This document shows, piece after piece, positions 4,795 to 6,563 of a DNA stretch of 6,563 nucleotides. How positions within the stretch are numbered: position 1 is the stretch's first letter; the number at the start of each line of letters is the position of its first letter. The notes below the pieces were generated by a model, which searched no databases, was not told where the DNA came from, and worked only from the letters and a program-made list of their open reading frames with translations. A program made the position numbers and the translations under genes. Origin of the DNA: a bacterium (GTDB taxonomy: Bacteria; SZUA-182; SZUA-191; JAJRXT01); contig JAJRUU010000040.1 in NCBI GenBank assembly GCA_024277605.1, forward strand, positions 1-6,563. Reading direction: 5' to 3'.

Positions 4795-5064
4795 TTGTGG
4801 CATAATACGCATTATTTAAAAGCCAGCCTACTCAAGCTGGGGTTCGATACCATGGGGTCAATGACCCCTATTATACCTATACTACTGGGGGATGAATCGA
4901 AAACGATGAAAGCCTCGGCTTACCTCTTCGAACATGGTATCCTCATTCCCGGCATCCGCCCACCCACAGTACCTAAAGGAAAATGCCGCCTTAGAATAAG
5001 TCTAATGGCTACCCATACCCGTGAAGATTTAGATTGTCTTCTGGGTATACTGCGTAGATTGTAA
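4795..5064 (+). CDS. bioF: 8-amino-7-oxononanoate synthase, C-terminal domain (after the in-frame stop)
   Basis: This segment encodes the C-terminal small domain of BioF: LWHNTHYLKASLLKLGFDTMG, then TPIIPILLGDESKTMKASAYLFEHGILIPGIRPPTVPKGKCRLRISLMATHTREDLD. The RLRISLMATHT block carries the conserved arginine that binds the substrate carboxylate. The frame is open from 4777; a TTG at 4795 is the first possible start but has no ribosome site (the preceding bases are AGTGGAAAA). An independent function is unlikely because the PLP lysine lies on the other piece, although two-part reassembly cannot be excluded. Stop TAA at 5062-5064 falls at the usual end of the family. Confidence 0.6.
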   Translation: MWHNTHYLKASLLKLGFDTMGSMTPIIPILLGDESKTMKASAYLFEHGILIPGIRPPTVPKGKCRLRISLMATHTREDLDCLLGILRRL

Positions 5065-5075
5065 GAAATAAAATG

Positions 5076-5163
5076 GGACGCAGATAAAGGCGGATTTGCA
5101 GGATTGTAATAACAAAAATCTGCGTTAATCTTGCGAAAATCTGCGTCCTGATTTTTATTTTTT
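5076..5163 (+). terminator. Inverted repeat with T-rich tail; dispersed-repeat type, possible bioF terminator
   Basis: GGACGCAGAT (5076-5085) pairs with ATCTGCGTCC (5139-5148). The space between contains further ATCTGCG/GCGGAT-like units that pair partly. The right arm is followed by TGATTTTTATTTTTTA (5149-5164). It begins 11 bases after the bioF stop and ends about 30 bases before the sigma gene, so it could end bioF transcription. The repeated ATCTGCGT-like modules suggest a dispersed repeat family put to this use. Confidence 0.5.
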
Positions 5164-5192
5164 ACCTTTTCGTTATCCAGGTGTCTTAGCTA

Positions 5193-5753
5193 ATGAAGAG
5201 AGGTGATCTGGCAATTTGCGATACAGGATTAATTCAAGCGATTAAACGGGGCGATTTTGACGCCTGGGCCGAAGTGATAAACCATTATCAGCGGCCGATT
5301 TATTACTTTGTCATGCGCATAGTAAGAGATCATGATCAGGCGGCTGAGCTTACTCAAGCGGTGTTCATCCAGGCACATAAGAGGGTTGGCCAGATAAGGG
5401 ATGACGCCCAGTTTAAGCCCTGGTTATATAAGATCGCCTTAAACCTGAGCCGGAATCACCTCCGTACAAACAAGCGTTATATATGGGTAGATGTAGATGA
5501 AGCAAACCTGGTGGATGAAGCCAGCGCTTTAGATACCATAATTAACGAGGAAACCAGCATGCAGCTACGACAGGCAGTGGATAAGCTTCCAAAAAAACAG
5601 CGCCTTACGGTAATCTTCAGGGTTTATCAGGGGCTAAGCTATAAAGAAATAGCCGGAATTTTGGGGTCTCAGGCAGAAACAGTAAAGGTAAATTACTATC
5701 ATGCCTTAAATAAATTAAAGGGCGCAATGCTGAAAAAGGAAGTCTCGCCATGA
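5193..5753 (+). CDS. ECF-family RNA polymerase sigma factor
   Basis: 186 residues, typical for group 4 (ECF) sigma factors, which have only sigma2 and sigma4 domains. Sigma2 spans about 24-92: HYQRPIYYFVMRIVRDHDQAAELTQAVFIQAHKRVG carries regions 2.1-2.2, and FKPWLYKIALNLSRNHLR carries regions 2.3-2.4, which recognise the -10. After a variable acidic linker (100-120), sigma4 runs from about 122 to 178: LRQAVDKLPKKQRLTVIFRVYQGLSYKEIAGILG and a helix-turn-helix near 149-172 for -35 recognition. It overlaps the anti-sigma gene by four bases (ATGA), the usual sigma/anti-sigma coupling. The start ATG 5193 has AGGTG nine bases upstream; a stronger-looking AGAGAGGTGAT lies just inside the frame, but no good start codon follows it. 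The stimulus is unknown. Confidence 0.93.
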   Translation: MKRGDLAICDTGLIQAIKRGDFDAWAEVINHYQRPIYYFVMRIVRDHDQAAELTQAVFIQAHKRVGQIRDDAQFKPWLYKIALNLSRNHLRTNKRYIWVDVDEANLVDEASALDTIINEETSMQLRQAVDKLPKKQRLTVIFRVYQGLSYKEIAGILGSQAETVKVNYYHALNKLKGAMLKKEVSP

Positions 5754-6469
5754 AATGTCATGAGATGAACAAACTCTTGCTTGAACACAGCTTCGGAGAG
5801 TTATCCATCGGGCAGCAGGCTAAACTGGCTGAGCATCTGGCAGTCTGTCAAGCCTGTCAGGGCGAACAGGAAACGCTTGGCAAACTTGAAGCAGCCTTAA
5901 CCGCCCAGAAGATAGCCGATCCGGGGGAAGCTTTCTGGCAAAACCTATCATCGCAAACACTAGCGCGCATCAAAACCAAAAAAGAAAGCCCTGCGGAGTG
6001 GTTATATCGCCTCATCTCACTTCCCAGATTGGCGTATGCCGTGGGGATGGTAGGCTGCCTGATGCTGGTTATGTATATATTCGGTCATCGCAGGCAACCT
6101 GTAGAGATTCCCGACAACAACCTGGTAACTTATCAGAACAATATAGTCGCAGATGCAGGACTTTGGGATGAATTACTGCCGCAGGATGAGCTGGTCAACA
6201 GTATTTGGGGCTTGGATGAGGTTGAAATGGATACACTTTCTATGAAGCTAGCCCAAGAGCTTAACACCAACGATATAGTCCGGTCTGCTGTTTTCTCTCC
6301 ACTGGCAGTAGAGCTGGAAGCGGATATATATCAGACGATCGATCAATTGGATACTACGGAGTTGGAGTATGTTTATCAGTCCTTAAAACCCGGTCAGGCC
6401 AGCTCTATTCAAGCTGCGCCAGACTCATTATCGGAAAAGAGGTTAAAGCAGACATCCATAAAAGTTTAG
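5750..6469 (+). CDS. Membrane-anchored zinc-finger anti-sigma factor
   Basis: 239 residues. The N-terminus MKCHEMNKLLLEHSFGELSIGQQAKLAEHLAVCQAC is a ZAS (zinc-binding anti-sigma) domain with Cys3 and H29-x3-C33-x2-C36. In this family it sequesters the partner sigma factor in the cytoplasm. A single membrane helix, LAYAVGMVGCLMLVMYIFG (94-112), follows the positively charged LYRLISLPR. The remaining 127 residues lie outside the membrane, are rich in acidic residues and short helices (for example WDELLPQDELVNSIWGLDEVEMDTLSMKLAQEL), and show no domain I recognise; this is presumably the sensory or protease-targeted part. Translation is coupled to the sigma gene by the ATGA overlap, and AAGGAAG precedes the start. 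Stop TAG. Confidence 0.88.
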   Translation: MKCHEMNKLLLEHSFGELSIGQQAKLAEHLAVCQACQGEQETLGKLEAALTAQKIADPGEAFWQNLSSQTLARIKTKKESPAEWLYRLISLPRLAYAVGMVGCLMLVMYIFGHRRQPVEIPDNNLVTYQNNIVADAGLWDELLPQDELVNSIWGLDEVEMDTLSMKLAQELNTNDIVRSAVFSPLAVELEADIYQTIDQLDTTELEYVYQSLKPGQASSIQAAPDSLSEKRLKQTSIKV

Positions 6470-6482
6470 CCTGCTACCAGGC

Positions 6483-6502
6483 CTAGGAGTCTGTCGGACT
6501 TT
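6483..6502 (+). repeat. Dispersed 20-bp repeat, copy 2
   Basis: Identical to 451-470, same orientation, 13 bases after the anti-sigma stop. It abuts the promoter-like sequence at 6515 and occupies the place where a -35 would lie. Confidence 0.7.
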
Positions 6503-6514
6503 AGCAGCAGAATA

Positions 6515-6523
6515 TGGTATAAT
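6515..6523 (+). promoter_or_regulatory. Extended -10 promoter for the gene starting near 6561
   Basis: TGGTATAAT is a perfect TGnTATAAT. Transcription would begin near 6530, giving a leader of about 30 bases. This suggests the next gene can be transcribed independently of the sigma/anti-sigma pair by the housekeeping polymerase. Confidence 0.5.
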
Positions 6524-6560
6524 GGTCGGAAATAAATCTTTGCCATGAAGGGGCCAAAAG

Positions 6561-6563
6561 ATG
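6561..6563 (+). CDS. Probable start codon of the next gene (window edge)
   Basis: The last three bases are ATG, preceded by AAGGGG (6548-6553) with a seven-base spacer and by an extended -10 promoter. An ATG at 6545 has no ribosome site. Nothing of the protein is visible. In ECF operons the third gene is often an envelope protein controlled by the sigma factor, but that cannot be judged here. Confidence 0.35.

Larger units (their letters stand above)
3901..5064 (+). pseudogene. bioF: Full bioF reading frame interrupted by one in-frame TAA
   Basis: Read through the TAA at 4774-4776, the frame spans 388 codons, the normal length of BioF, with continuous family similarity: ...LKIIAD-stop-PELSGKLWHNTHYLKASL.... 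Only this codon interrupts it; there is no frameshift, deletion or decay elsewhere. It is therefore a very recent nonsense mutation, a sequence error, or a readthrough/recoding event. This entry joins the two pieces listed separately. Confidence 0.7.

Overview
This is a bacterial chromosomal window of moderate G+C content with no rRNA, tRNA, CRISPR or phage genes. A BadF/BcrA-type dehydratase activase points to an anaerobic lifestyle. The putative lipoprotein and the membrane-anchored anti-sigma factor do not settle the cell-envelope type. The long palindromic intergenic repeats are of a kind common in environmental anaerobes (for example Desulfobacterota, Nitrospirota, Planctomycetota), but the taxon cannot be fixed from the sequence.

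Layout: positions 1-3682 are read from the minus strand. In the direction of transcription they hold a short remnant resembling the carbon-starvation permease CstA (3682-3518), a stand-alone FmdE-family protein (3470-3057), a putative lipoprotein gene divided by an in-frame TAA (2893-1868), class I fructose-1,6-bisphosphatase (1745-738) and, after a 456-base non-coding gap, the 5' end of a BadF/BcrA-type activase (281-1). Positions 3901-6563 are read from the plus strand. They hold bioF (also interrupted by an in-frame TAA), an ECF sigma factor, its overlapping zinc-finger anti-sigma factor, and probably the start codon of a further gene. The two halves diverge from about 3683-3900.

Most sizeable gaps carry a palindromic repeat. 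Two miniature elements of 133 and 132 bp (591-723 and 2927-3058) share nearly the same 19-bp terminal inverted repeats but enclose unrelated cores. The second is flanked by a perfect 6-bp target duplication, and the first by a 5/6 match. The second inserted exactly at the stop codon of the FmdE-like gene. Removing it on paper restores a TAG stop at the same codon and places the lipoprotein gene 25 bases downstream, so these two genes were probably once one operon. Other families occur at 3744-3801 and 5076-5163, and an exact 20-mer occurs at both 451 and 6483.

No single pathway unites the genes. Fructose-bisphosphatase serves gluconeogenesis, BioF biotin synthesis, the activase radical dehydration of hydroxyacyl-CoA (or related chemistry), and the sigma/anti-sigma pair envelope or stress signalling. 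The most notable signals are the two in-frame TAA codons in otherwise well-preserved reading frames, the dated insertion event, and an operator-like dyad upstream of the activase gene. No convincing new defence or mobile system was found.
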